A DNA stretch of 64,000 nucleotides from Lepisosteus oculatus (GCF_040954835.1 NC_090697.1:16360001-16424000); one strand, 5' to 3'. Positions 37,201 through 49,824 are shown, counted from the stretch's first letter. Notes: generated from the letters alone by a model not told the origin. Numbers and translations are program-made.

Positions 37201-37602
37201 TTCCCCTCTCTCAAGAAAGCTATTGGTATACAAACAGCACCTTCTGGGGAGTTGTCACATCAGAAAGAGTCCACAGGAAGGGCTGTAAGCGAAGTCCCAG
37301 GTAGTACTGATCAAGGTGGTGTTGAGCAAGCTTGTTATCATCAAGTCTTACTAAACCTTGGAATTCAATGACTTTTTCAAGAAAATTTGGCGTATATATT
37401 CTAGATATTACGGTTGCACATGCTTATCCTAAAGTTAACCAAAACAAAAGCGAACATATCTTAAAGAACAAACAAAATTGATAACATATACTGTGAGGTA
37501 TTTTCAGGTACAGGCAATACATCCTGGACAGTAAATTCAAGTTTTACTAGTACATGCAATGATTCAGCCCTCGGTCTAAATCATCCCACATCCTTGACTA
37601 AA

Positions 37603-37825
37603 CCGGAAGCGATCTCCGAAATGCAATGTCTGTTGCTCTTTTGAAATGCCTAAATGTTGAATATCCACCTACATATAGCTATATTTCCAAGTGTTCACAT
37701 ATACAAAATGAATCTAACCCACATTCTTCATCATAATTGTTTAAGTCACAGAGATCATTAAAAAAGATTCATTTTGTTGATATGGCTTTAAATGAAACTG
37801 TAAATACACACCCGGAACCGGAAGT
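37603..37825. promoter_or_regulatory. Candidate GEN1 (possibly SMC6-GEN1) promoter with ETS motifs
   Basis: CCGGAAGC at 37603-37610 and CCGGAAGT at 37818-37825, the latter preceded by CCCGGAA, are ETS/GABP-type sites common at TATA-less housekeeping promoters. They lie just upstream of a plausible untranslated GEN1 exon (about 37830-37912, donor TCTAGAG|GTAAAT). Divergent use toward SMC6 is inferred. Confidence 0.45.
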
Positions 37826-37829
37826 CCTG

Positions 37830-37912
37830 TGAAGCGCTCAGGCAGGCAGGAAGGATGAGAGTTTGGAAGCGCTTTATTTGAAATTCGCTTTTCAGGGGTG
37901 TTTGTTCTAGAG
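37830..37912 (+). other. GEN1: Candidate 5' untranslated exon of GEN1
   Basis: A donor-like AGAG|GTAAAT ends it at 37912. The next acceptor, ATTCTAG, is at 38713, and the coding exon's untranslated lead then runs 38714-38740. The left end is not defined by sequence. Confidence 0.4.
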
Positions 37913-38740
37913 GTAAATCAAGCCAATTTTATTATGAAGAAAGCGTTTGCCATCTCTGATGTTTTAGCATTTATTTCTAAGTAATGTGTACGAAGTTTGT
38001 GAAAATTTAAAAAGAAATGTACATATGTGAAGTAGATACCCTGACTGAAATCCATCCACTGTATCCATTGTAGCCGGTACGCATGTCTAGTTACCAATGG
38101 AGCACAAAATAAAACGTTTAAAATAACGCTACCCTTTTAAATAATTACATCATGAGTTAAAAAATGATATTCAGGTGTTTATGATGGAGAAAGCATGTTA
38201 TACCTGACGTACATTAGTCTGTTTTCACCTTTCCAAGAGACTATTGTGACTCCATGTTTCTCTTCGTGTCCTATGGAAATGAAAACCTGATATATACATA
38301 TGCATTATAATTATTTTAAGGAAGATTGAGATAGGCCCCAAGTGACGTTATTTTAGCGGGTGTAAAATATTGATCTACATGTCTATTGGTTTTACTGACA
38401 GCAGGACCTGATCCAAGCACTCAGATCCACAAAGCCATTGACTAGTTCATCTTTTGGACTTTGTTGGTATCAGCAGTGAAACATGTAGCACGGGACACCA
38501 TGAAATGGAAAACAAGGGGAATTTAAAACTGATAACGGGAGACGTGTCTTTAGTAAAGGATTGTGGAAACTTGGAACAAGTTAGCCATTAACACTGTCAA
38601 ATCTTATGCCATTACTTCTTTCAAGAAACGTTTGAATGAAGCTCTTGAGATAAAACAAAATAAGACAGATGGGCTATGTGTTTTCATCTGAATACCTTTT
38701 GATCTAATTCTAGGCACCCCGGAACTGTAAAATTTGAAGC

Positions 38741-38901
38741 ATGGGCGTTAATGAGTTATGGCCGATCCTGGAGCCAGTGAGAGAATCTGTGCCCCTCTAC
38801 AGTCTTAGTGGGAAGACCTTGGCTGTGGATTTAAGCCTGTGGGTTTGTGAGGCTCAGTTTGTAAAAGAGATGATGGGGAAAGTTACTAAACCTTATCTCA
38901 G
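38741..38901 (+). CDS. GEN1: GEN1 exon 1 (XPG-N, D30)
   Basis: MGVNELWPILEP, then GKTLAVDLSLWVCEA. D30 is a metal-binding catalytic residue of the family. Donor GTGAGT after 38901; ends two bases into an Arg codon. Confidence 0.96.
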
Positions 38902-41900
38902 GTGAGTTATCTCAAGATGAAGACTTCATGACTGATACCTCTCAGATGAAAACCAGCAGAGCAGTTTTTGTAATGAACTAAACATGTATTATGGATAAAT
39001 ACAAGCAATTTAATATTTTATTTCCATTCTTAATGTTTTCTTTGTATTAAAAATTAAGGTGTATTTCATAGGTCTGAATTACACAATAGAGTAGAGTGAT
39101 ATAATAATGCAAATGGTTATAACAACCAATTAAAATAAGTACAGTATAATACAAAACAAGGTACAGCATTAATAGTATAATTAAGTGGAGGGTTATACAT
39201 TTAAGAAAAAATAACACAGCTAATCACAACTTAAATTTCTAGTTCACTGTAAAAAAACATGAAAGATGCATTTGTAATAGTTTAATGTAGAACTGATTAC
39301 AAATTCTATGCATCTCAGGAGACACAATCACAGGTGCAAGTCTATTTATGTGACCATTATAGAGAAACATGTTTTGCATTGATTAAAATGCAGATGTAAT
39401 TGCCATTAAAAGAGAACTTGAAATGAGATGTGTTCGTTTGAATTTTCATCCTAATACCTATAGAACTTTTCTTTTCACCTGGAACCACCAAAAAAGTAGT
39501 TTATTTTTTCTTGGATTGTAAAAGAGAGAATATATCAGCATAACCTTTAAATGTCTTTTTTTTTCTGGTCAGAAATTTATTTTTCCGAGTTATGTCTCTA
39601 ACGCTTATGGGAATAAAGCTGATTTTTGTGGTGGAAGGAGAAGCGCCAAAACTGAAAGCTGAGACTATGAACAAGAGAAATGAGATGAGATTTGGACCCT
39701 TAAAGAAGCCTGCATCTAAACCAGGAAAAACTGGAAGGTCCCATTTCAAGTCTGTACTTAAAGAGGTCAGGATGTGTGTGGTTTCACGTGCTCTGGTCTA
39801 GAGAATGTGTGTCAGTATTGGTGGAAAAGCAGCACTACCAGTTTGTGTGTTTTGTGTTAATTGTGACTTTACTGTTTCTTTTAATCTGTTGGCATGCTTC
39901 CTGAAAAAAAAAGAAAGAATTACTGTACAAGGTTTAATTTTTAATTGATACATTTTACAAATAAGCATATTTAATAAGCAAAGGGCGGAGCAGTGGCACT
40001 GTGGCTGAGGATCTGCGGCCGGCAGAGAAATCCTACTCCGTTGGGCCCCTGAGCAAGGCCCTTAACCCCAACTGCTCCAGGGGCGCCGTATATATGGCTG
40101 ATCCTGCGCTCTGACCCTAAGCTTCTCCCCCTGTCTGTGTGTCTCATGGAGAGGAAGTTGGGGTATGCGGAAAAAAAAAATCCTAATGCAAGAAATTGTA
40201 TATGGCCAATAAAGTGATCTTATCTTATGTCTTATCTTATCTAACTCCCTGAGTTCTAATACTCATGGATTGTTTGTAATGTTGAATTTAGATGATCAGA
40301 CTGTTTTTGTTTTTAATATAATTAATAATAATAATTGCTTACACTTATATAGCGCTTGTCTGGACACTCCACTCAAAGCGCTTTACAGGTAATGGGGACT
40401 CCCCTCCACCACCACCAATGTGCAGCCCCACCTGGATGATGCGACGGCAGCCATAGTGCGCCAGAACGCTCCCCACACATCAGCTATCAGTGGGGAGGAG
40501 ATTACATCAATATGTGATGTAAGGGGGACTGTGCTGTCCTGCAGAGCGCTCTAAATGTTTTGCCGTTATGTGCTGTATCTAGTGCGCACAGATGCTCGAC
40601 TGTCTCGGCATTCCTTGGGTCACGGCAGCGGGAGAGGCTGAAGCTCTGTGTGCCTACCTGGATGCCAACGGCCAGGTGGATGGATGTATTACAAACGATG
40701 GGGATGCCTTCCTTTACGGAGCTCAGACAGTTTACAGAAACTTTAACATGAACACCAAGGTAGGATATTAGTTATCTCTTACATTTCTTATGTTCAGTAT
40801 ATGCATTACAAACATATATACTAAGCATAAAAGACAGAATGTTTCCTTGGCCAAATCATTGCAGTGATTGTCTGATAGATGGTATTAGTGGATAAATCTA
40901 ATTGCTAGTAATTTGCCATACAAATAATTTCAATCAAAGGGGAGTTTTTCTGCAGTGTAACTGGAGCTAGAATTTCTTTTGCATTAGGTCAACTTGTAAT
41001 TTGCTCTTTAAATAAAAGGGTGTAGTAATACTGGTGAAATAAAAATTATACATTGTGACACATCCATAAAATAATTTAGCCCTCTTTGTATGCTTTTTTA
41101 TTGTAGCCTATAAATATTCCCTGTAAATGTAAGCAGACTCCTCCGCTTATGATACAGTTTTGAAACAGGCGTTGCATTGTATGTCTACAAGGTCATGGAA
41201 CAGGTTTTGTTATTTTCATCTAAAGACGTTACAAAAGATGGATTTGCACGGTATGTGCGTACTGGATTGAGGAAAGCTGTATCAATCCCTTAAAAGCATC
41301 GGGCAACTTCTGATTTGTAGTCTGATGTATGCCCACATGTTACGTGTGAAGATGTGTTCTGCCACATGCCACCACATTACTACAACAGAGGTTAGAATTA
41401 TGGGGTTTTCAATCAGGGATACAAACAATTGGGTCCTTTAAATTTCCTGTAAAGGCATGTATTTTAACAGCTCTGGGTGTGAGGAAGCTAAGCTTTTCTT
41501 CTGGTTTGCAGCTCATCTTATGAAGTAGTTTGGGATGTGGTGTTCATTGCCATTTAAAAGTAGGAAGGATGTCGCTGTGACTGCTGTACAATATTTTGTG
41601 ATTTTTTTGCCTTGATCACTTAAGCTGTATTTTATCTTGTAAGACTTATAATAAAACTAATAGGCTCCAACTTGTAGGGAATGAATCTACTATATTATTC
41701 ATTTACTAACATGCTATACCAGAGTTCTTGTGTTTGTCCTGGTTAGTAATGATTTCTCATAAGGACTCTAAAGTAGCAGAATTACCTTGTAGAGCTTTTT
41801 ATGTTCTTTGGAACTTACTTATTCTTAATTTATTTAATCAGTTCCTCAATCACAGGCTACTTAATTTAATCAGCTTGGGCTGGAGATTCCAGATGTAACG

Positions 41901-44900
41901 TAGTTAACATAAGGACTGGTAAATATCAAGAGTCCCTTAGATGTAAACTGAAGGCCTGTCATTTTGAATGTGCTTTTGTGTTCCTGATTATAATTCAAAG
42001 GTGCTGTGCCCAGGAACTGTGTTCTGTTTTTTATTTTTGTAATTATAACCTACTACAGTACCTGTAGTAGTACATTAGTATTTTTATACTGCAAAAAGTA
42101 TTTTAATAAACATTGTGGTGTTTCCATGCTATTTACGTTTACGAAGCCTTATTCTGCTCTGGCATTTTCTCCATTTCACAACTACATTGTTTTTCAGGAT
42201 CCTCAACTCGACTGCTATAAAATGGAAAAGATTCAGTCTATCCTGGGACTGGAACGGGAAACCCTGGTGGGTTTTGCAATCCTGCTCGGTTGTGATTATC
42301 TTCCAAAGGTAGGAATCAGGTGTATATTATCTCTTTCAATTACAGGCAGTTACAGAAATGCAGAATCGAATGTTTGTATACTGTACAAACGTCAACCTTA
42401 ACATGGACAACGTTGACGTTTTATTTTTTTTCTCTGCCAGGGAATACCAGGAGTTGGAAAAGAAATGACTTTAAAACTTATAGAGACATTAAAGGGAGAA
42501 ACACTCCTTCAGAAGTAAGAATTGACCTATTAAACATATTTCTGTGCAGTGTTTTAAAGGCCTTATGAAAGACAATTAGTTGGGCAGTAAATACTACTTA
42601 CTTTTCCAGTTTCCAATAATCTGTGAAAATATTTGAACAATCTCATAAACTGTCTCTTGCAATGTGACTTGAACAGCAGTGTAAATTTGGATTACAGCAT
42701 TTTTTAACCCATCTACCCCAATTCTACACCTTGAAGAAGAATCTGCTACACTCTTGCTAGATGGACGTGGCTAAATATCAAAACAATGAACTAATACGAT
42801 ACGGAATTTGTTGTTTTCTCCTCTGTGTAGGAGAAAAAAAATGTGTAAAATGTGTAGATGGCCGACCTAAATGTTGTAAAAAACAAAGCAACATTAGACA
42901 ATTCTTTTAAAATTTAGGCTCTTGAATTGTCTAGTGAGAATTTCCTCAATATGAAATACTCATTTCTAGGTTCAGCCAATGGAAGGAACAGACTCAGGAT
43001 CTGGACGTTCAGAGAAGAGCTGTTAAAAAAGTAACGCATTGTCAAATCTGCTGTCACCCAGGTGGGTTATTGTTCTCCTTTTCGGAGGGTAGTGCAGAGT
43101 TTGCTGCTTATCCCATTCCGGCTTCATGGTGGCCTGGAGCCTATCCCAGGAATCATGAAGCATGAGGCAAACCAGTCCATCTCAGTGCTGGACCCAAATA
43201 CAGACACACACACACTCGCACCTCGGCCAATTAACCTACCAACATGTGTTTGGACTGTGGAAAGAAACAGGAGGACCTGGAGAAAACCTGTACAATTGCG
43301 GGAAGAACATACAAACTCCACGCGGCTGGAACTCCAGGCCTGGAATTGAACCCGGGGCCCCAGCGCTGTGCCACTGTGCCATCCCCACCTCTGATTGCCT
43401 TTAACAGGAATGTACAGTATATGAATGTCATTACGATTTTTCAGAAGAGGGGTGGGGGGGCTATTTTTTTTGTGCTTCCACAGGATCTGCCAAGACACAC
43501 GAGAGGAACGGATGCAAGTTGTGCGACAGCAAACGGTTCTGTGAGCCCCGGGGATACGACTACTCCTGCCCCTGTGACTGGCATCAGACAGAACGAGGAA
43601 GGCAGGCTAGTGCAGCAGAGTTCAACATCAAAAAGTAACTTTTCACCTTCACTCTAATCTCCATGTCTTAGGTGTTCCAGAGAGGCATCGGGTTCAAATA
43701 CCGTAGCACAAAATTTAGACAGGAAGTTTAGGCTTCGTACACTGAAATACTCAGTTCACGTTTCATTAAAATAAACACGGGCTAATCTAAATATATACAC
43801 TGTATATATTTCCGTAGTACATTGATATATTGTCTGCATTTTTAGAAGATGACTAATCTTGAGGTTAAATGTAAATGTCAAGGATACTGACAAATGGATA
43901 CTGTGTATGTTATAAATTATTTGTTGCTGATCAGTTAGAAACTTTGTAACCTTTCTGATATTATCCTATTGATACATTTAATCGTCTTGCTCAAATGAGC
44001 TTGTTTTTGAGCTCTATAAATATAGCTCTTTACGCAGCGAATTTCCTCTTATGTAGTAAGGCTAAAACATTTCATTTATAAAATGTGTGCAGTGTGTTTG
44101 TAACTTAATAAGTGTACTGAAGTCATCTGTGGCCCGAGGAGTGTTAACTTTTGGGTCACACTGAGTGTTATTTGTACATGCATTTGCATTATTTTCTTTG
44201 ATTTAATATAATAAAAACTTCATATTTTGTTCATTTTTAACTATAATTTCAAATAGGTAATTCAGTTACTTATATTGCACAATTAATTTTTATAAATATT
44301 TATAATGAAGACAGATTGCTTATATTTGGGAAGTCTGAAGCCAACTATATCACCCTGCACATTAAATTTATGAAATGTGTGTTACAATATATATGACATC
44401 TTAAAGATACAGATGTTATTTATAAAGAAATGTATATTATTCTATAATATATTGAATTATTACAATTCTAATAACTAAGTTGTGTTTTTTGTGAAATGTG
44501 TGTGAATTGTTTTACAAAATATTACCTATTTCTTAACAGAAAAGCCCTAGCATGTGAAGGATTCCCTTTTTCAGAGGTAATCATCAGTGTCAGTATTTGT
44601 CACATTGATAAGAATGGTCTGATCATATTTTATTTTTAATAAAGTATTTAATTCATTGTCATGTTCAGTTCCTATTTTCCTCTCAGCATTGATTATTCTT
44701 CTTTCAGATAATCAAGGAATTTCTGATATCCAAGGACAAACGTACTAAAAACCTCAAGTACAGAAAACCAAATCTTTTTGCAATGCGGGTAAGCTGGATT
44801 CTCTACTGTGTAGAAATAGTACAAAGGAAAATTAAATATTTATTTATTGTGTGCATTTTTATGTTAGCACACTGCATCTGTAATAATGTAAAAAATACTT

Positions 44901-47900
44901 AATGTATTATGAATCGTGTTTTTTAACTACGTAACTGCCAGCAATACATTTATGGTATTTTACTAGTTATTTTTCTTTTAATCACTTCCAGTAGCGTAGT
45001 GAGCTTGGAGACATGACATGTCTGTGACATGAGCTGAACAGCACTACACAGCTGTATCCACTGATTATCACACAGTACCGTTCGCGGCACTGAGCATCAC
45101 TCGGAGGAGTGATAACTGCATGTAGAACACATTCTTCAATATACACAGCTGCTCTGCTGAATTATCTACTTTACAAGAAGACGCTGCCAGTTCTTGCATG
45201 TGCAACTTTTGTATTCATTTTCCATTTCAAATTTAAGATAATAGAATTAATGATGATGTTTGCAGTCACTATGAAAGCAAACATAAACTGAGTAAATGCT
45301 AGCTTTGTGTAAGATCTAGTATTCATATAGTAAACATGATTAAAATAGTGATTCATCTCTGGTTTTGTTTCTGATTAGTTTAAAATGTATTTCGTTTTTC
45401 CTTTTCACATTTTGTACCCTTTAGTGCTTAAATGATTTGAGTTTTCTGTTTAAACATTATTCCTGATTGGGAGTATTACTGTACTACTACTATTAAAGAT
45501 CAGTTTGTATCATGTTACATCACTTTACATGTTTCAGAAATTTGCTCTGGACAAAATGGAGTGGCCTGAACACTATACAAGTGAGAAGGTGGTTGTGTTG
45601 ATCACATATACAGAAATGATGAACAGAAAATGTGGGAAAGAGAGTGCTTCACAGATAGAGCCATTAAGGTATTGTACTGTTTAAGAGTTTTAAATATGGT
45701 ATTGCGGCTAGATTATCTGAAAAGAGTCTCTTTTCACATTACACTCCATTCAGAGAGTGTTAAATACAATAAAGCCATATTTACATTTCAGTAGCCAGCA
45801 ACTGTAAGACGCTATATGGAGAACTATTTTTGTAAAAAAAATGTAATAATACAAATTTAAATCATGTTTATTTTATGCAGGATATTCAAGTCAAGAGTCA
45901 GAAATGGAGTTGCTTGCTATGAGATTATCTGGAAGAAACCAGGTTAGAAAATTATTTTCCATAAGGGGTTCTTATTGAGTTTTTTATAAACTGATGCACA
46001 GATTATGTTGACTAGAAAATAATTTGTTCTAATTGTTGTTATAATAAATACTACTATATGGGCAGTATTAAAATGTTTTAGCAAAGTCAGGTTTTTCTAG
46101 TTTTAGATTAGTAAATTGCTTGTTCCGTTAGATTACAATACATTTCTCTCATACTTTACCATAATATAAATTTTCAGGAAAGTACTGTAGTAAATGTATT
46201 TTGATTATATGGGTAGATTGTGCCAACTAACCTATTAACTCGCATGTGTTTAATGCTAAACTGTATTTGGCTATTTTTGAGATCCCTCTTGATTATAGGA
46301 GTTAATAATGCTCCCACAATGTCATTTTCCACATTTCTCAGTACCAGTCCCATCTGTCAATCTAGTGACCATCTCCTGATTGAGTTGTTGGTCAACTCTC
46401 TGTTATCAAAATACCAATTCATCTAATTATTTTAAGATGATACATTATTCTGCACAGCTACAAGACGGCATCTGATAAAAATGTAATGTCCTTCTATTCT
46501 TCCTAAAATGTAAATTATAGAAAGCAGTGGAAGAAAAAACAGTGACTGAAGAATCCAAATTTCACAGTTATAGATTGCACTGTTTCTTTAGGAACTTGTT
46601 TTTTTTCCTGTTGTAAATTGAAAGTTTAATACCGATTAAAGGTGCCAAATTAGGCACTGTCCCTGAAGGTGTCAAGAGAACTTCCTCTTTTCCAGTCTCA
46701 GGTCTTACACAAACAACCCCCAAGCATGTAGTCTTGTGTCTAATCAAAGTGAAGGCAGGTCTTATTCTTTGTTCGGATTAATTATTTCTCAGTTACCAAA
46801 CTCAAGTTGAATTTGTACTGTAAAAACGTTTCAGGCAATAGTGCAAACCCATTTTTTTTCCTGTCCGTTTAAGAATTCCATTGGAGCACTTTAAACATAT
46901 ATTTTGCATACAAATACTCACCTACAGTTCTTGTTGTCTTTTGCGATTTGCGTTCTGCACAAACATTTTGACCACTAAACTAAAAATGGTTCTGTTTGCA
47001 TTTTAGAGCACTTTATTTATGCAGAAGATCATCCTGTAGAATCTCTGGACACAGTCAAAACAGTTGAGGAGGTATCTCTGTTCCAGTCAGCCTACCCAGA
47101 GACCGTTGACATGTTTTTGAAGGAGAGGGCTGAGGCTGAGGAAAACAAGAACAAAAGTAAGTTTGTATACGTTATATTCTTTAGCTCGTACGAGATGAGA
47201 GCTAAGAGGATGCAGCTAATATTTTACAATAAACATCTTCCTTTGTCACTTCAGTATATCAATTTAAAAATATAAGAACAGCTATAAATGTTCTTTCTTG
47301 TGATGAAAGCACTTAAGGAAACATCCAGAAATAAGACGTCTCCTCCTTTGCTGCTGCAGCTGTGCAGTTCAAAGTGATTTTGTATCTTGGCTCTTCAAAA
47401 TTGGTCTTCCTCTTAAGCCTTTTATTTCAGAGGTGTTGCTAAGCAAAGGACACACATTTGTACCTCTGCTCAGTTTGATAAGATATATTTTCTGCTGAAA
47501 ATATCATAGGCAGAGTACAGTGAAAGTATAAATTGAAATGTGGCATATATTATCATATACTGTAAAAACCTAAAATTACACTCACCAAAAAACCTTATGG
47601 AAGGAAAAGTAGAAAAAAAAATGAGAATGATACTTTTTAACTACACCAAGTACATAATAATGCACAATTACACTTCAGATTCAGATCTTACAGACGGTGT
47701 TTTGTGGTCATTACAGATAAAAAGAAAAGGCCAAAAGGGCAGAAGTCAGGGGATACTGATGAAGTTTCAAGCCTCTTTGCCCAAATGAGCATCCATAGTT
47801 CTTCTCAAGAAAGAGCAGAAGTGGCTGCCATTGCCACAGCTCGAATCCCTGCAGTTGTTCCCATAGACCACGAAGGCAGTGAGGCGACACCGGATTGTCA

Positions 47901-49233
47901 AGTTCTCCACATTTTCGCCCACACAACTACGAGCCAGCTGGAAGAGTTGTGTGAGCACCACACAAATCTGCATGGCCCAGAGAAGCCACAGACTGAAGAT
48001 GCTGGTCGTGCTCTGTCTCCTGTTTCGCCAGATAAGGCCAGTCTAGCCTCATTCTCCCATTCGGCATCTGCAGTAATAGATGTGCTGCATCTGAGTGACA
48101 TTGACTGGGCAGCAACATCCTTTGGTGCATCTCCACCTCCACAACTGCAAAACGCAGCATCTGAACCAAATAATGTTACACCTCAAAAAGGTGTCAACTG
48201 CAATGGCGAGAGCACTGGCGAATCTGGTGATTTCAGTTCCTGTAATAAAGTAATAAAACCCACAGTTTTGCATTGCGAGAGATTTTCAAATCAAGGGACA
48301 AAGCTGCCCGTTTCAGAGCTTTCTTTAAGAGAGCGTGTTATTATGAAGAACTTTAGTCAGTCCAATAACTCTCATATTCAGCATGCAGCTGGTGACAACG
48401 TAAGGCACAAAGCTCAGCCAAAATACCTGATTCCCGCAGGGCACAATACTATGTTCCAGAAACCAATAACATCACCCACGAATGCCATCAAAAAGACTAT
48501 ACAGACAGCAAAAGAACAGATTTGTGCTGAAAACACATTGCTGAATTATCATCAGAAATCTTTTAGTAAGCAGAATACAATCTCTTCTCTTCCAAAAGCA
48601 GACATGCCTCTCACAAATCAGAAGGCAGTCAGTAGAATTAAGCAATGTGCAAAGAACTCTAATAAGTCATTGGAAAAAAAACAGTTTCTTAAGACTAGCA
48701 GCATAACTAAACCTTCCAGTGGAGTACAGAGGCTAAGTAGCACCAATGTAGCCGACCAGCCTGTTCACAAAGGCAGAAAGAAAAATGTCTTTAAAAAGAG
48801 TGAATGCCATGTACTGTATTCATCTAGCGAGGACAGCGATTTAGAGAATAAAATACTCAAAGGCCATAAAAAGGTGGTTCTTTCTAAACCTGAACAGAAG
48901 TACACATCCGTCAGTAATAAAATCCGAAAGCCAGCCAAGACAGAAGGCAATTCGGCTTCTCTGAGAGCAGACTTCCATACTGCAGATCTTGTATCACAGA
49001 CAGCTTCTGTGGAGCAAAATAAAAATAATCATGCAGAAATGAAAGCGAAGAAACAAATAATTGTTGATAATGAAGAAATTATAATAGGGGACCAGAGTTG
49101 CACTTTTGACCTTAATTCTCAGAGTCCTAAAGCTCTTTCTCACACATGTGATAATGTAGCAGATGATTCTGTTATTTTATTAGACAGCCCGCTGCCTCTA
49201 GCTGAAAGGCTGAAGCTCAAGTTCAGTAGCTAA
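38741..49233 (+). CDS. GEN1: GEN1, Holliday junction 5' flap endonuclease
   Basis: XPG/FEN1-family nuclease that resolves Holliday junctions by symmetric cuts. Coding exons: 38741-38901, 39573-39765, 40583-40759, 42198-42308, 42441-42514, 42970-43061, 43484-43634, 44540-44576, 44708-44788, 45538-45668, 45881-45942, 47007-47156, 47717-49233. Total 2937 nt, 978 codons plus stop (human about 908); all junctions are in phase. Order: XPG-N domain with D30 and E75; XPG-I with E136, E138, D157 and D159; D210 in LLGCDYLPK; helix-two-turn-helix GIPGVGKE; a cysteine cluster (263-300); chromodomain-like segment; long low-complexity C-terminal region ending DSPLPLAERLKLKFSS, close to the human end. Met1 is followed by Gly2, the mature N terminus these nucleases need. 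Divergent from SMC6. No breaks. Confidence 0.97.
39573..39765 (+). CDS. GEN1: GEN1 exon 2 (E75)
   Basis: Acceptor TGGTCAG. Codes NLFFRVMSLTLMG, then LIFVVEGEAPKLKAE with catalytic E75, and ends TGRSHFKSVLKE. Confidence 0.96.
39984..40241 (+). mobile_element. tRNA-headed SINE with (ATCTT)n tail, copy 2
   Basis: GGCGGAGCAGTGGCACTGTG opens the tRNA-like head; the box B region is deleted. The body has TGTGTGTCTCATGGAGAGG and the tail ATGGCCAATAAAGTGATC with TTATC repeats. Lies in GEN1 intron 2. Confidence 0.82.
40319..40553 (-). mobile_element. 5S-headed SINE, head-truncated copy 3
   Basis: Holds the tail half of the 5S-headed family (TTGCTTACACTTATATAGCG to GTGCTGTCCTGCAGAGCGCT) without the 5S-like head. 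Its right end lies about 30 bp upstream of the GEN1 exon 3 acceptor. Confidence 0.78.
40583..40759 (+). CDS. GEN1: GEN1 exon 3 (XPG-I catalytic centre)
   Basis: 59 codons. AAGEAEALCAYL (E136, E138) and GCITNDGDAFLYG (D157, D159) supply four of the acidic residues of the two-metal active site. Acceptor CTGTATCTAG has only a weak pyrimidine tract. Confidence 0.96.
42198..42308 (+). CDS. GEN1: GEN1 exon 4 (D210)
   Basis: DPQLDCYKMEKIQSILGLER to LLGCDYLPK, 37 codons. D210 is the last of the seven acidic active-site residues. Exon 5 (42441-42514) follows with GIPGVGKEMTLKLIE, the helix-two-turn-helix that grips duplex DNA. Confidence 0.95.
42970..43634 (+). CDS. GEN1: GEN1 exons 6-7, cysteine-rich segment
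   Basis: Exons 42970-43061 and 43484-43634. They code HCQICCHPG, then CKLCDSKRFCEPRGYDYSCP and CDWH, i.e. Cys 263, 266, 267, 280, 283, 289, 298 and 300 with His at 262, 268 and 303. The spacing is zinc-binding-like, and I recall the same cysteines in human GEN1. Confidence 0.93.
43085..43385 (-). mobile_element. tRNA-type SINE, reverse orientation
   Basis: On the minus strand: GTGGCACAGCGCTGGGGCC, box-B-like GGTTCAATTC, GGGTTAATTGG-like body and a Cys-rich-free tail TGGGATAAGCAGCAA. Same family as 23561-23829. Lies in GEN1 intron 6 between the two cysteine-coding exons. Confidence 0.75.
44708..47156 (+). CDS. GEN1: GEN1 exons 9-12, chromodomain region
   Basis: Exons 44708-44788, 45538-45668, 45881-45942 and 47007-47156. 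They code KDKRTKNLKYRKPNLFAMR, FALDKMEWPEHYTSEKVVVL and VRNGVACYEIIWKKPEHF. This corresponds to the chromodomain of human GEN1 that contacts DNA; its aromatic W and Y positions are kept. Confidence 0.92.
47717..49233 (+). CDS. GEN1: GEN1 last exon, long disordered C-terminal region
   Basis: 1517 nt, about 505 codons in one exon. It opens with a Lys-rich stretch (KKKRPKGQK) that may help nuclear import and is rich in Ser, Lys, Asn and Gln throughout. VIDVLHLSDIDWAATSFGAS and SELSLRERVIMK are islands that resemble human GEN1, and the end is LLDSPLPLAERLKLKFSS. TAA at 49231-49233. Confidence 0.96.
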
Positions 49234-49818
49234 TGTATTTTAAAATGAAATTAACAGAATTTGTAATGCCCTTTCCTGGTAGTTATTTTCTACTTTTTGT
49301 GTTAGTTAATTCTGTATTTCTAATATTTGTGTAATTGTCTTCATTTTTAATTGTTGCAAATTTTACATAGAGAATTATGTTCTAGTGTCTTTATTCTCTA
49401 TTTTAAAATTATTTCATTGTAATTCACTGTAAACTTGTGTAAATATCTGTAGCTGCTTTTAAGTATCGGAAAACTAGCTTGATTGTGCTAAACATTAAGA
49501 GAGCTGTCAACACTAAAAATTATTTTCATATTTTTTGTTTGTCAAATTGATTGAAGTTGTAGGTGATTGAAACTAAATTACAATTATGTGAGTTGTAACA
49601 TTGTATATATACTTTTATGTGAATAATGACACTTTATATGTACCTTTTATGAGTGACAACTAGTATATTATGCCAGTAAACCTATAGACTTCTATGAAAG
49701 TGGGCATTGGTAAAACATTTCTAATGCAGTTAAAAAACACATTAGAGGTTATGATTTTGTTTTTGTTGTTGCAGCAGTCACATTGTATGAAACCGTATTG
49801 GACTTGTGTATTTTTTCC

Positions 49819-49824
49819 AATAAA
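49819..49824 (+). terminator. GEN1: GEN1 poly(A) signal
   Basis: AATAAA in TTCCAATAAATATATTC, about 590 bp after the stop, followed by a TG/T-rich stretch (TTTGTTTTTGTATCCTG). Confidence 0.65.
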
